A stretch of 45,127 nucleotides of DNA from Bacteroidota bacterium (GTDB lineage: Bacteria; Bacteroidota; Ignavibacteria; Kryptoniales; JAKASW01). How positions within the stretch are numbered: position 1 is the first letter of the stretch; every line of letters starts with the position of its first letter. The stretch is taken from assembly GCA_023480735.1 (NCBI GenBank), contig JAMCXB010000014.1, positions 1 to 45,127 on the forward strand, written 5' to 3'. The notes under the pieces were generated by a model. That model saw only the letters and a list, made by a program, of their open reading frames with translations. It was not told the origin of the DNA and searched no databases. The position numbers and the translations under genes are program-made. Of this stretch, positions 14,358-23,676 are shown piece by piece.

Positions 14358-17005
14358 CAGTAGAAATTGCAATCCGTTTCAATATCAGCTTTCAAGCCTT
14401 CATCGTAAGAATAAATCTTCTCATAGCCTTCCAGATAAAGGAAACCGTATTTGAACTCTTCCCCGTCCGAGTAGTGCTTCAACAAACCAATCTGATTCCT
14501 GTTATTCCATATGCTGAAAGAAAACTTGGACAGAATAGGAGATAGAATCTTCAAATCTATTTTCTTGTCGATAAAATCGATATTACGATTGTTAATAATT
14601 GCGGCGTACAATTGCCAGACTTTCGCACCACTGACTTCGTTTTCTCCATCACCGAGAACTTTTGCTAACCGTAAAAACCCCAATTCTCCATGACTGAAAT
14701 GGCAAATGCCGATTCCCAGCGGTACAAATACACTAACAGCATTATCTTTAATTAACTCGAATTGCTTATGAACCTCCCGGAAATCTAGTCTGCTAATCTG
14801 GCTCTGAAAATCCGACAGATTATTTGCTCGATATTGGTCTCTGTTTGCTTCATTTATGCTCTCAAAAACCTTGTCATAAAACGAGTCAAAATCTTTCTCG
14901 GAAAGGATCCTTTTGTACGCTTCAAGGTCTATATGCTGTTTGTGTCGCAGATCGCTTCGGTATGTCTTTAAGCTGTCCTGCGAATTGAACAAAACAAGCT
15001 CACAATTGGATTTTGAGGCGTTGCGATTTATTCTTCCCGCTAATTGTTCCTCAGCGTCAACAATTGACTTGTCTTTGAAGCCGATATCCATGTCAATGTC
15101 CAAGCCCGCTTCAACTACCTGTGTTGAGACAACAATAACCTTCCCTTTGCTGATCTCGTCTGACTTCAGATAATCAATGGTCTCTCTCCTCCGTGGCTCA
15201 AGAACGGTACCGGACACTATGCGCTTTTCGTAACCTTCAAACCTTTTATCATCCTTTAACTTTTCATAGAACTTTTGTGCAGATATTTTGGTAACGAATT
15301 CGATGATGGCTTTGACCCCTTTTTCTTTCGCGTAATATGCCTCAGAGTGTTTGTACACGATGGACAATAAATCCTCCGGTGAATATTCTTCCGATTTGAG
15401 ATAATCAAAGCGAAAGACGACCCTGTTCTTAAAGTTAGGATTCCGAAAATATTTGTCTTTATTCTCGACTAAGTAAACGAAGTTGTCCTTCTGTTTACCG
15501 TCTTTGTTTAACAACAGTTTGCTAATTTTCGGCAAAGTCGCAGACATCACGATGAACGTAATGTTGAACAGTTCAGAATAGGAATTCAGCAAGTAATTTA
15601 TCTTGTCCCATTCGGACGGATTGTAAGACTGAATCTCATCAATAATGACAATGGAATTGGCAATGCGATGAAGCAGATAGTTCGTTTCCTTTTCATTGGA
15701 TGTAAGGATATCAAAGAACCTGATATGAGAGATGAGACTAACAGGATAATTAACAAACAAATTATCAATGTAATTTTTCCTTTTTGTCCCATAGTCTTCT
15801 CCGTCTCCTTTGTCGTGGTAGGGAGCTCTTGAATGAATCTCCGCAAGTTCAGCTTGCTCAAGATGCAAGTTGTCTCGGATGAAGCTTGCTGTTTGAGTAA
15901 TGAGCGTTGTAAAAGGAAAAACATAGAAGACTTTGGTAATGTCCTTGCGTGCTTTCAGGAGTTCTGCTAAACAGAGAATGGAAAGGTTGGTTTTTCCCGA
16001 TCCCGTTGGCGCTTCGATATAAAACAACTTTCTCTCTTTATTCTTTTCCAGATTGTTCAGCACCTCACACGACAGTTGTTGCCTTAGTTTGTTAAGGTTC
16101 CCGTTTGAAACTAACGGAAGAACCTCAAATTGTTCTGCTTGATACTTGGCTCGGTTTTTTAGAAGATCATGATTATACGAAATACTAAACGCCCCGTTGT
16201 ATATCTTATTTCTCAGTCCATCGTCGAGAACTCCAAAATCCTCACATCTTATTCCAAGCATAAATTCATTGGTTGCGTAATAGTCCGCCGCCGTAAGGAG
16301 CGAAGAATTGAGCTTGAGAAGAGAGAATAGTTGAAATGATGATTTGGTTCGACTAAGCTGCTCGAAAAACTGTTCTTTACACTTTAAGGCAGTCGTGAAC
16401 TTGTCTTGCTGAAAATTTGCCGTGGATTTGAAAAGATGTCGATACCTCACTAAAGAGTCTTTGTTTAGATCACCATATTCAGGATTCGATATTTCTCCAT
16501 GGTGCTTGATAATAGGATGAGCAAAGAGCAGGTCAAGCAGAAACAGGAATCTCTTATCATTATCGGTGAAAGAAGATCGATCTAAATCCTCAAATCCTGA
16601 TGCAACGAACAAGTAGGCACTGAGAATTGAATGGTCAGAAGCAATACCGTTATTCACTCGCTTAAACACATGGTTTTCCATTTTCTCGACCTGGAAGTTC
16701 TCATTCACTTTCCCAAAGTCATGAAAGACAATTGACCTAAGAAAAAGAGACTTTACAAATACCACAGCTTCTGTTGATAGACTTTCCAGATTTGTCCGAC
16801 ACACCTCACTAACGACTCCATCGATAATTGGTTCTAATCGATTTGCTTCAATCAACCGTAGAGCATAATCGCGGGTCAGAGCTATATGGTGAGCCAGTGA
16901 TTCTTTACGATCATCCTTCCAATGAGCATAGTATTTGTCCGCGTTTTTCAAGACCTTAGACAAGTCCATTGGGATGTTTTGTGATATTTGTTCAAAAGTA
17001 ACCAT
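14357..17005 (-). CDS. cas3: Cas3 helicase-nuclease
   Basis: An 882-residue effector that unwinds and shreds DNA marked by Cascade. The N-terminal HD nuclease shows AHHIAL (His39/40) and VFHDFGK (His95-Asp96). The helicase part has Walker A EAPTGSGKT (331-339), Walker B IIDEIQS (DEIQ at 456-459), MSATLP (motif III), and the C-terminal RecA motifs VVSTQVVEAGLDIDMD and EEQLAGRINRNAS. Length and order (HD first) are normal for single-chain Cas3. It starts 5 bases after the cas5 stop and overlaps cas4 copy B by one base. No frameshift or lost motif is seen, so interference is probably functional. Confidence 0.96.
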   Translation of the reverse strand: MVTFEQISQNIPMDLSKVLKNADKYYAHWKDDRKESLAHHIALTRDYALRLIEANRLEPIIDGVVSEVCRTNLESLSTEAVVFVKSLFLRSIVFHDFGKVNENFQVEKMENHVFKRVNNGIASDHSILSAYLFVASGFEDLDRSSFTDNDKRFLFLLDLLFAHPIIKHHGEISNPEYGDLNKDSLVRYRHLFKSTANFQQDKFTTALKCKEQFFEQLSRTKSSFQLFSLLKLNSSLLTAADYYATNEFMLGIRCEDFGVLDDGLRNKIYNGAFSISYNHDLLKNRAKYQAEQFEVLPLVSNGNLNKLRQQLSCEVLNNLEKNKERKLFYIEAPTGSGKTNLSILCLAELLKARKDITKVFYVFPFTTLITQTASFIRDNLHLEQAELAEIHSRAPYHDKGDGEDYGTKRKNYIDNLFVNYPVSLISHIRFFDILTSNEKETNYLLHRIANSIVIIDEIQSYNPSEWDKINYLLNSYSELFNITFIVMSATLPKISKLLLNKDGKQKDNFVYLVENKDKYFRNPNFKNRVVFRFDYLKSEEYSPEDLLSIVYKHSEAYYAKEKGVKAIIEFVTKISAQKFYEKLKDDKRFEGYEKRIVSGTVLEPRRRETIDYLKSDEISKGKVIVVSTQVVEAGLDIDMDIGFKDKSIVDAEEQLAGRINRNASKSNCELVLFNSQDSLKTYRSDLRHKQHIDLEAYKRILSEKDFDSFYDKVFESINEANRDQYRANNLSDFQSQISRLDFREVHKQFELIKDNAVSVFVPLGIGICHFSHGELGFLRLAKVLGDGENEVSGAKVWQLYAAIINNRNIDFIDKKIDLKILSPILSKFSFSIWNNRNQIGLLKHYSDGEEFKYGFLYLEGYEKIYSYDEGLKADIETDCNFY

Positions 17006-17010
17006 GCGAA

Positions 17011-17787
17011 CTAAAGCAATTGTACAATCAATCCATCGGGCTTTAATAGAAATAGATCTTCGAGCTCGTAGCCTCTCATAATCTTGCCATCCGAGTAAGC
17101 GAAGCTCTTCATTCGATAATGTTTGATCTCCTCATCAAACTCAGCAGGAAGATTCTCAAAGTAAATAAACCCGTTTTCTAATCTGAACCAAGCAGAAGAT
17201 GACTTATCACGCCAATCCTTGATCGGTTTTTTCTTCAGAAAAAGGGTTTCTACTTGATAGCTTTCTTTCGGAATAAAATTGGCTTCATATTCATATTCTC
17301 GAAAACCATCCCACCACAATTGAAAGTCGTTCTTGCCCAAATACGGGATGAACGCCGATTCATTCATCAAGAGATTCTGATACAACTGATGCTGGATTTC
17401 ATCATTTGTATTCAGCAAAAGAAAGATCCTGTATGAAGGCCTCAGGAGAGTCTGCTCTTGTACGATAAGCGTTCCGCCGTCGAGGTTTGCATACCCCACA
17501 CTGTTGTTATAGCTGATGACAGTCTTTTGATAGTTTCCTTTTGCTGACTCCAATGGCTGAATCCCTACCTTCAGGGATTTGAGTTTCTGATAGTATTCAG
17601 GTAGCAGGTCTTTGTTTACCGAATAAGCTTGAGCATACCCGCCGAGACCAACAATGGCACCAAGTATACCAAGCAATGCTGGCTTGTGAAGGCAATTATA
17701 CGTGAGATAAATGCCTTCATTCGTATCCGGCTTTTTCAGAAACCCAAACTGTGCCCGAAGGTCAACAGAGATGAGTTTCGTTTCCAT
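17011..17787 (-). CDS. cas5: Cascade subunit Cas5
   Basis: A 258-residue RAMP protein. The N-terminus METKLISVDLRAQFGFLKKPDTNEGIYLTYNCLHKPALLGILGAIVGLGGYAQ is typical of Cas5 in type I-B systems: a beta-strand start followed by the P-x-x-x-x-I/L-L-G-I-L-G helix. Cas5 caps the 5' handle of the crRNA and joins Cas8 and Cas7. The ATG shares one base with the cas7 TAA (TAATG), showing translational coupling. The position between cas7 and cas3 is canonical. Confidence 0.92.
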   Translation of the reverse strand: METKLISVDLRAQFGFLKKPDTNEGIYLTYNCLHKPALLGILGAIVGLGGYAQAYSVNKDLLPEYYQKLKSLKVGIQPLESAKGNYQKTVISYNNSVGYANLDGGTLIVQEQTLLRPSYRIFLLLNTNDEIQHQLYQNLLMNESAFIPYLGKNDFQLWWDGFREYEYEANFIPKESYQVETLFLKKKPIKDWRDKSSSAWFRLENGFIYFENLPAEFDEEIKHYRMKSFAYSDGKIMRGYELEDLFLLKPDGLIVQLL

Positions 17788-19085
17788 TATTTGATCTCCT
17801 CGTTGTTCAGAATGTTGAAATGCTTCACTTTGCCACCTTTGTCTAATCCAATGATTGTCGTATTCGTCGGATTATAAAACACTTCCACGCTTGCAACTTC
17901 GCCGTCAATCTTCCGAATGTTTTGGTCTGCCAAGGTGCAATCAATCTTGACTCTCTCGCCGCTGCGCTTAATGCTTACCATCTCTGTAAAGCTTGGCAGC
18001 ATTTTCTTTGACCCTTCGGTCAATTCCACAAAAACAGTTGCTTCGTTTTCCGTTCCGATCTTTCTTGAGGAGTCAAGCGCAGTAACAGAGTTGTTTAAAC
18101 CCTCCTTGAGGTTCTGAATGTCTTCCGTCGACAGGCACAACCTGGCATCTTCACCTTTTCCGTTGTTTACCTTCTTGTAAAATTCTTCGGTGTTCTTCGG
18201 GTTGATGGAAAAGTGAAACACATAGTGACCTTCCTTCAAGTTCGTCTGGTTGCCAATTGTGGACATTTGTTTGTCCTTGTCCGTGGTGAATGGGGAAAGA
18301 ATATCCTCCGTGTAGATTTCATTCATCACATTTCCTTGTTCGTCTATATACCGGTTGACGCCGTGATTGATTTGAACGGGTCCGTGAATAGAGATGTTGA
18401 CCTTGCCAATTCCGTCGGCATAGGTCGCGCCGAAGAGCCTAATATCACCGCAAGTCAAGAGGTTACCCAGAACTTCGAATTTGTTTACGCCACCTGTGAG
18501 AACCAGATCCAGCTTTTCAGACAACTCTTTTAACTCTTCAAGCTCTCCCTCGATCTTAATTGCCTGCTTTTCCTTGTTAAGATGGAAATAGCATTCACCC
18601 TCTAAGCCTTCAGTCTTAACTTCCAACTCATTGGCATAGGCGACATCCTTTGATGTCAGTTTTGCTATTGATGCCGAATACTTCTTCAACGGTGAATCTT
18701 CCTCCAAGGATTTGAAGAAATCTGTGACTTGCTTCTTCTTGGGCCTTTCTGGGAGAACACCCGTAACCGTTTCACCATCGAAGAAGAATAGAGAGTACTT
18801 TTCAATGGGCGCCTTCGGATAATTTCCAAAAATCTCCTTGTAGGTTTCATTGAGTGTTTTGGGATTCATCTTGTCATCGAATCTCTTCACGTAAAAGAGA
18901 CGACTGTCATTAAGATGCTTCCTAAAATAATCCTTCACCGCATATTTCAATGCCTTATCGGTTGAATAGACAACTCCGTCAGGCAGTGTGCGTGGGTGAT
19001 GCGTGAAGTCGGCGTTAAAGTTCGAGTTGATGGACTTCAAAATGACACAGCCGAATACCCGGTTTTTGAATTCTGTAGTTGACAT
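17787..19085 (-). CDS. cas7: Cascade backbone Cas7
   Basis: A 432-residue RAMP protein that would form the crRNA-covering filament. The start (NRVFGCVILKSINSNFNADFTHHPRTLPDGVVYSTDKALKYAVKDYF) fits Cas7/Csh2-type proteins: a first strand, then an N-x-N-x-D segment, then a loop of charged residues and a helix. The middle contains LFGATYADG and INHGVNRYIDE, also common in this family. It is longer than many Cas7 proteins (about 300-350), with a lysine- and glutamate-rich middle section at residues ~110-190. GGAAGGAAAG lies before the ATG. It is 21 bases downstream of cas8. Confidence 0.9.
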   Translation of the reverse strand: MSTTEFKNRVFGCVILKSINSNFNADFTHHPRTLPDGVVYSTDKALKYAVKDYFRKHLNDSRLFYVKRFDDKMNPKTLNETYKEIFGNYPKAPIEKYSLFFFDGETVTGVLPERPKKKQVTDFFKSLEEDSPLKKYSASIAKLTSKDVAYANELEVKTEGLEGECYFHLNKEKQAIKIEGELEELKELSEKLDLVLTGGVNKFEVLGNLLTCGDIRLFGATYADGIGKVNISIHGPVQINHGVNRYIDEQGNVMNEIYTEDILSPFTTDKDKQMSTIGNQTNLKEGHYVFHFSINPKNTEEFYKKVNNGKGEDARLCLSTEDIQNLKEGLNNSVTALDSSRKIGTENEATVFVELTEGSKKMLPSFTEMVSIKRSGERVKIDCTLADQNIRKIDGEVASVEVFYNPTNTTIIGLDKGGKVKHFNILNNEEIK

Positions 19086-19106
19086 AGTAATCTTTCCTTC
19101 CTTTCT

Positions 19107-20921
19107 TTAGTTAGTTTCGGATGATTTCGATGATTCAAAGATGAGCGAGTTGGAAAAATACCCCGCAAGAATGACTGGCAGCAGGTCTTTGATGGATGCG
19201 TTGCAATCATAGCCCAAGACTTCGCTTGCCAGCTTGTTCAGCTTTCGATGCCCAAAATTCAATGCGTGTTTGTATTGCTCTATGCCGCGGGTAATCGTTT
19301 GTTTGAAAAGAACAGGGTCACTTTTTGAGATATACGGTTCAAGCAGAGCGTGAGTCTTGTTCGACGTTTGGCTCTGGTAAAGAATGTAGTAAATGAGTTG
19401 ACCAGCATCGAAAGCGAATTCATCATCAGCCATGATGTGATAGCTTTCATCACTGAAAAGTTTTCGCAGGCGCTCTTGGTATTCTGGTATTTGGGAAGCC
19501 ATATTAACTCCTTTGAAATTGTTGTTGGATGGGTCAAAGATGTGGTTTAACGAAAATAGAATGTTGAGTTTTTGTTTAATGAAATCGGTTTTGTTAAACT
19601 TCTCGTCTTGCTTGACATCGTCTATCACGGAAGACATAATCAAATTGTATAGCATAGTTCCAGTGATCGCTTGAGTCCTTGATTTATAGATATAATCGTA
19701 GAAGCTCTTTCTGTATTTCAGGATGTTCTGGTAAGTTATTGCAGTCATATACTTCGCATCAATATCATCAAAATATTTCAATAGGATCTCGTCGTTCTTC
19801 GTTTTGACGACCAAGGCATTGTTGAAAAGGGTTCTGACAATGTCAAGCTCAAACTGAAAGATATTGTCGATATTGTACTCCGTGGAATTCCTAATCCCCA
19901 TCGGATTCTTCATTCCGAAACCGGATAGCGTATATCTAAACTGAGGAACGAAGTCGAAGTCATAGATCATGGGGCCGTCGGTTGTATTTCTCCAGTTAAT
20001 GAGGTAGTAGTCGGAAAGATCGGACTGATGTTGCTCGAAGAGCCTCCTGATAATCTCTCGGAAAGGTAATCCAAAGTGTAATATCCCATCGTCATTATAT
20101 AACCTCACGACTTCTTTGTTGAGTTCATCTTTGTCAATGAAAATCGGGAGCGGGCTGGGCAACTTCTTGTTCGCAAGCAGTCGTTCGAACTTGAAAAGGT
20201 TTACAACGATATTCCCGGGGACGCGATTATTAACTTCGAATGGCGATGTCTTGTGAAGCATAAACTGCTTTTTAACGTTTGCACCATTCATAAATCCGCT
20301 AAGACCAAATACCTCCCCATTTGAAGAAGTAACATTGTAATCGTCTTTGTTGAAGAGGTTTCTTTTCAAATAGTTTTCAAAATCCTCCTTCAAAACATCG
20401 AGTGTGACGTTGAAGTAAACTTTAATGTAGTCCTTCTCCTCTACTTTCTCGCGCTTTGGATCTTGCCGGATCATGACTATCAAGTCTCGGGTGCAGAACT
20501 CCTTAATGAGCTCGATTTGCTTATCCCGATTCGTTGCGGCGTTCGCTTTCGCTTTATTGAAATACCCATCAAACGAATCCGCGATTTTTGAAAGATTTTC
20601 CGCTTTGAACCACAAGACAAACGCGACTGATGAATGAATTTTCTTACTGCTATCGAGGGCTTTGTTCATATCAATCACACGGGAATAGCACTCACGCTTT
20701 TCAATATCGCCTTTATATTCGATTTCGCTCGGCTCGCCTTTCTTGTTCAAGTCGAACGCCCTGTTCTTCTTGTCGATCAGTACACTCCGATAGCTGTCTT
20801 GCTTTGGCTTTCCGCCTTTGTCCAAATCAATGAAGATGTGCAACCCCTTTGCACGAGGCAAATCTTTGGTGTGATAATGATCAGGTATAGTCTCGACGAA
20901 ATTAGATATTTCAGTAATCAT
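19107..20921 (-). CDS. cas8b: Cascade large subunit Cas8 (type I-B, Cas8b/Csh1-like)
   Basis: A 604-residue protein assigned from its place directly before cas7-cas5-cas3, its size, and its general character: mixed alpha/beta first half, helical C-terminal third (KQKLNILFSLNHIF ... LYQSQTSNKTHALLEPYISKSD). Cas8 recognises the PAM and recruits Cas3. Cas8 sequences diverge fast, so I identify it by context more than by motif. There is no zinc-finger cysteine cluster in this copy. The ATG at 20921 has AAAGGAG about 10 bases upstream. A gap of roughly 310 bases precedes it, so an operon promoter may lie there. Confidence 0.85.
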   Translation of the reverse strand: MITEISNFVETIPDHYHTKDLPRAKGLHIFIDLDKGGKPKQDSYRSVLIDKKNRAFDLNKKGEPSEIEYKGDIEKRECYSRVIDMNKALDSSKKIHSSVAFVLWFKAENLSKIADSFDGYFNKAKANAATNRDKQIELIKEFCTRDLIVMIRQDPKREKVEEKDYIKVYFNVTLDVLKEDFENYLKRNLFNKDDYNVTSSNGEVFGLSGFMNGANVKKQFMLHKTSPFEVNNRVPGNIVVNLFKFERLLANKKLPSPLPIFIDKDELNKEVVRLYNDDGILHFGLPFREIIRRLFEQHQSDLSDYYLINWRNTTDGPMIYDFDFVPQFRYTLSGFGMKNPMGIRNSTEYNIDNIFQFELDIVRTLFNNALVVKTKNDEILLKYFDDIDAKYMTAITYQNILKYRKSFYDYIYKSRTQAITGTMLYNLIMSSVIDDVKQDEKFNKTDFIKQKLNILFSLNHIFDPSNNNFKGVNMASQIPEYQERLRKLFSDESYHIMADDEFAFDAGQLIYYILYQSQTSNKTHALLEPYISKSDPVLFKQTITRGIEQYKHALNFGHRKLNKLASEVLGYDCNASIKDLLPVILAGYFSNSLIFESSKSSETN

Positions 20922-20937
20922 ATTGTAGAGCTCCTTT

Positions 20938-21232
20938 TGTAGCTAGACCGGCACAATTTGCACGCAGGCTCTAGCCCGCTCCTATAATCCTTCGGCAGCC
21001 ATTCTCCGCTCATCACATAATCGATTGACATCCTCATCTCTCAATCCTCCCTTAATTCAACAGACAAAATCACGCAACACATCATCTCTTCTCCCGCGCT
21101 ATTGAACTCAGTTACTATTCAACTATTAAGTTCCGGCGGATATCATGGTGCAACAGCCCAGAAACTGCTCGGCGGGACGCTGCGCTATTGCACCCATTTA
21201 CTCATTTACTATTGCACTCACCCACTACTGTG
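20938..21232. other. Gap upstream of cas8
   Basis: About 300 bases with no supported gene between cas8 and the helical protein. It would have to hold a promoter if cas8-cas2 is an independent transcript. On the minus strand a GATTATAGG element near 20980 could be a -10, but no convincing -35 accompanies it. The rest is simple C/T/A-rich sequence with repeated ACTATT and CATTTACT words. Confidence 0.4.
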
Positions 21233-21928
21233 CTACTTCTGTGCAGGTTGGTTTGCCGGCGGCGGCTCAGGCGGCCTGTGCCTCGTGCCGGTATCCTTTA
21301 TGGTACGCGCGGACTGGTACTCATTGTAAAAGCCCGGATGCTTTTCCCTGAGGAGCTCCATCAAATTGTCCAGGTCCTCGAGGTCGTCGTCAACCTTTGC
21401 GAAAAGATCGGACACAGCCTTGCGAGCCCCCTTCCTCTGAGCGACGCCGCTCTCGCGCCCGCCGATCGACTTATCGTACGCCTCGATCTTTGCCGAAAGA
21501 CCGGTGAGCACTTCCGGTGTTATGTTGAAGGTGGCAAGCTCCGTCACAATTTTGAGAGCCTCGGCATGGATCAACTTTCCCCTTGTCACGAGCTCTGTGT
21601 CGCGCAGCCGGCGAAGGGAAGTCTCCGTAACGCTCGCCTTCTCCGCAAGCTCCGGATCCTTCTCGCGCTTCGCGACAACCTTCAGCGCAGAGGCGATTGG
21701 AAGCAGCGCAAAAATAAGACTATCCTCCGCGTCCCACTTTACCTGCGTCTTCCCCGCTGCAACGTTGCCGTACACGAGCAGCTCCCCGTTCAGCTCCGCC
21801 ACGTCGGCCTTGAAATTAGTCTTCGTAATTTCGAATGCCGGAATTTCGGCGGTCTTGTCGGCGTTCGCATCCAGCAGCGTATCGACCGCCTTGTGCATTG
21901 TCGCCCTGTCTTCCTGCCCTTTGTTCAT
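21233..21928 (-). CDS. Unknown helical protein with Pro-rich tail, lodged in the cas region
   Basis: A 231-residue protein of unknown function. It begins MNKGQEDRATMHKAVDTLLDANADKT and is predominantly helical and charged (coiled-coil-like stretches around residues 70-110 and 160-200). It ends in a low-complexity tail, RPPEPPPANQPAQK. There is no signal peptide and no catalytic motif I recognise. GGAGG lies just before the ATG, which overlaps the stop of the preceding heptad-repeat frame by four bases (ATGA). It is co-directional with cas6, TPR and cas8. The gene at 24316-25314 has the same general plan (7-residue repeats, helical region, Pro/Ala/Asn/Gln tail), suggesting one family. I know no Cas protein like it. 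Confidence 0.7.
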   Translation of the reverse strand: MNKGQEDRATMHKAVDTLLDANADKTAEIPAFEITKTNFKADVAELNGELLVYGNVAAGKTQVKWDAEDSLIFALLPIASALKVVAKREKDPELAEKASVTETSLRRLRDTELVTRGKLIHAEALKIVTELATFNITPEVLTGLSAKIEAYDKSIGGRESGVAQRKGARKAVSDLFAKVDDDLEDLDNLMELLREKHPGFYNEYQSARTIKDTGTRHRPPEPPPANQPAQK

Positions 21929-22317
21929 TTTTCTCCTCCTGATTTTGAGTTATGATTCAGTGATTGAAGCACGACTTGCAAAGACCACGCTTTATTGCAC
22001 ACCCAATTGGCGTTATTCTCCTGTTTTCCAACTCTTTTGATGAGTGCTCGCCGAGAAACGGCCGTTGCTCGATCAGAAATTGACATTGTGGCACTCGAAG
22101 TTGACAATGTTTCACTCAAACCTGCCGATGTTCTTGTACAACCATTCAATGCTTGACTGCAAACCTCCAATGCTTCACGCGAAATTGACAATGCTTCATG
22201 TGAAACGAACAATGCTTGACACGAAATTGACAATGTTTCATACGAAAACGCCATTGTTTGGTGACCTGGCGCCATTGATTGTGTCGAACCATCCAATGCT
22301 TCATACCAAATCTTCAT
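21925..22317 (-). CDS. Heptad-repeat frame (7-residue repeats), uncertain gene
   Basis: A 130-residue frame whose first ~95 residues are about ten imperfect 7-residue units of the form S-x-x-A-L-S-I (for example SYETLSI, SCQALFV, SHEALSI, SREALEV). The ATG at 22317 follows the TPR gene stop by only 8 bases, and the stop overlaps the ATG of the helical protein. That spacing argues for translation in the cas direction. Against it: no good ribosome binding site, and a 21-base periodicity keeps several frames open on both strands. Fused 7-residue repeats precede the helical part in the related gene at 24316-25314, which supports coding. Function unknown. Confidence 0.45.
   Translation of the reverse strand: MKIWYEALDGSTQSMAPGHQTMAFSYETLSISCQALFVSHEALSISREALEVCSQALNGCTRTSAGLSETLSTSSATMSISDRATAVSRRALIKRVGKQENNANWVCNKAWSLQVVLQSLNHNSKSGGEK
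22045..22310. repeat. Degenerate 21-nt tandem repeat tract
   Basis: On the plus strand, units of the form CAATGCTTCA-NN-CGAAATTGA follow each other every 21 bases; the clearest run is 22145-22265. About ten to twelve units, with drift at the ends. The period equals seven codons and also two turns of B-DNA. Confidence 0.75.
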
Positions 22318-22325
22318 CGCATCTT

Positions 22326-22808
22326 TCAGTTCGAACCGGGCGTTTTATGTTTCACCAAATTCCACTTTGCATCCATGTTGGCGGGATATTCATCGACCGC
22401 CTTTCTCCACGCATCAACCGCCTCTATGCCCGATCCTCTTCGCCACAGAAATTCGCCGAGAGTATTCAGATAGTCGGACCTCGCAAGATGAGAGCCTGGA
22501 GGAGTAACGGAGAGCGCCTTCCGCAGATATTTTTCCGCGATATCGTATCTCTTGAGTCTCATATAAACACATGCAAATGAAGATTCGATTATGTGATTGT
22601 CCCCGAACAGGCTTTCCGCATTCCGGAGCCGCTCTATTGCGCGCTGTTGATCTCCCATGTCTGAATAACACGACGCGATCTGAGCATGGAGCAGCGGTTC
22701 TTCCGGGAATTTCACAAGCACAGTCTCTGCGAGTCTGAGTGCGTCGGCAGCTTTCCCCTCCTTGAGCAACCTCATAATCTGTGAGAATTGTCTTTCAATG
22801 TCGCCCAT
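22326..22808 (-). CDS. Tetratricopeptide-repeat protein between cas6 and cas8
   Basis: A 160-residue TPR protein: ADALRLAETVLVKFPEEPLLHAQIASCYSDMGDQQRAIERLRNAESLFG, then IIESSFACVYMRLKRYDIAEKYLRKALSV and YLNTLGEFLWRRGSGIEAVDAWRKAVDEYP, i.e. three to four repeats with the usual A-x-x-Y/F and P-terminal spacing. No signal peptide, so cytoplasmic; TPRs mediate protein-protein contacts. The ATG at 22808 is preferred because AAGGGGG lies 9 bases upstream; an earlier ATG at 22829 is possible. It begins 55 bases after the cas6 stop and ends 8 bases before the heptad-repeat frame, so it appears to be in the same transcript as cas6. Confidence 0.85.
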   Translation of the reverse strand: MGDIERQFSQIMRLLKEGKAADALRLAETVLVKFPEEPLLHAQIASCYSDMGDQQRAIERLRNAESLFGDNHIIESSFACVYMRLKRYDIAEKYLRKALSVTPPGSHLARSDYLNTLGEFLWRRGSGIEAVDAWRKAVDEYPANMDAKWNLVKHKTPGSN

Positions 22809-22863
22809 CAATCCGCCCCCTTGCTTCACGGAATTTCATTTTGTGATTCTGCCATTTTGCTGT

Positions 22864-23676
22864 TCACTTCCTTGTCATTTCTTCAATCATTCCGAATCCC
22901 AGCGAATTCTTCTCGCCCAGCCCGCTGTCGTAAGCAAGCTTTATCAGCTCCGGATTTCCTTCGATCGTCAACGGACAAAGAAAGGCCCGAATCTTTGTCT
23001 CCGATAGTTGTCCCTCTTTAATTGTGACCAATTGTGTTACCCTGTCGCCTTTTTGTTCTCGATCAGCAATGAAAGAACCGTCAAGAGTGCAATCAAAACG
23101 AGTATCGTCGGGGAGTGTGCTATGAAGCGATTGGTATTTGTTCAGAATGTTCTTTCGCAGAAGATATCCTGCGCGCGCGTCGTCGTGGAACAAATATACC
23201 GGCATCATCCTGCCGTTTCTCATTTCGGGAACAGAAACTGAAGTCGGCGACAGCATTCGAAACCCCATTCGCTCTTTCCATGCCGGCTCGGGAAGTGTTT
23301 CCACTTGCTCGACGATAAAACGGTTCTCTTCATGCTCGATAAAGAATTCCCGCCTTTCGAAAATGCCTGTTACAAAATGCTGCAGCGATTCTTCCACGGG
23401 CATTGAAACAAGCCAATCAATTGTCGGAGAGAGAATGACGATTCTACCCGGCAGCGTGCGAGTATCACGCAGTGCAATATTAAGCCGGGAAAAACAGAAA
23501 TGTTTGAAATTGCGGTGCACATGCTCCGGAGAGAAACCCTGCTCGTGCAGGAATTGAGAATAACCTGGCGAGGACTTTTCTATCCAGCGATAAATTGCCG
23601 CAGAAAGATAATACGGATAATTAAATGTAATGCTGCTTTTACTCGAATGAGGGCGAAGAACCAAACGCAAACGCAA
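22864..23676 (-). CDS. cas6: CRISPR RNA endonuclease Cas6
   Basis: A 270-residue RAMP protein that cuts pre-crRNA in the repeat. The N-terminus MRLRLVLRPHSSKSSITFNYPYYLSAAIYRWI is the usual first strand plus the L/Y-x-x-A-I-Y helix; the C-terminus AYDSGLGEKNSLGFGMIE is the glycine-rich loop that defines Cas6. A His in the N-terminal helix region (LHEQGFSPEHVHRNF) may be catalytic. Start: TTG at 23676, chosen because AGAGGAG lies about 7 bases upstream and the fold begins right there. It is the most upstream cas gene but is separated from cas8 by three non-cas genes, about 1.9 kb. Confidence 0.93.
   Translation of the reverse strand: MRLRLVLRPHSSKSSITFNYPYYLSAAIYRWIEKSSPGYSQFLHEQGFSPEHVHRNFKHFCFSRLNIALRDTRTLPGRIVILSPTIDWLVSMPVEESLQHFVTGIFERREFFIEHEENRFIVEQVETLPEPAWKERMGFRMLSPTSVSVPEMRNGRMMPVYLFHDDARAGYLLRKNILNKYQSLHSTLPDDTRFDCTLDGSFIADREQKGDRVTQLVTIKEGQLSETKIRAFLCPLTIEGNPELIKLAYDSGLGEKNSLGFGMIEEMTRK

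Noticed and set aside
22044-22580. Plus-strand frame of 178 residues with MLHAKLT-type repeats
   Set aside because: Antisense to the TPR gene over much of its length; open only because of the 21-base periodicity.
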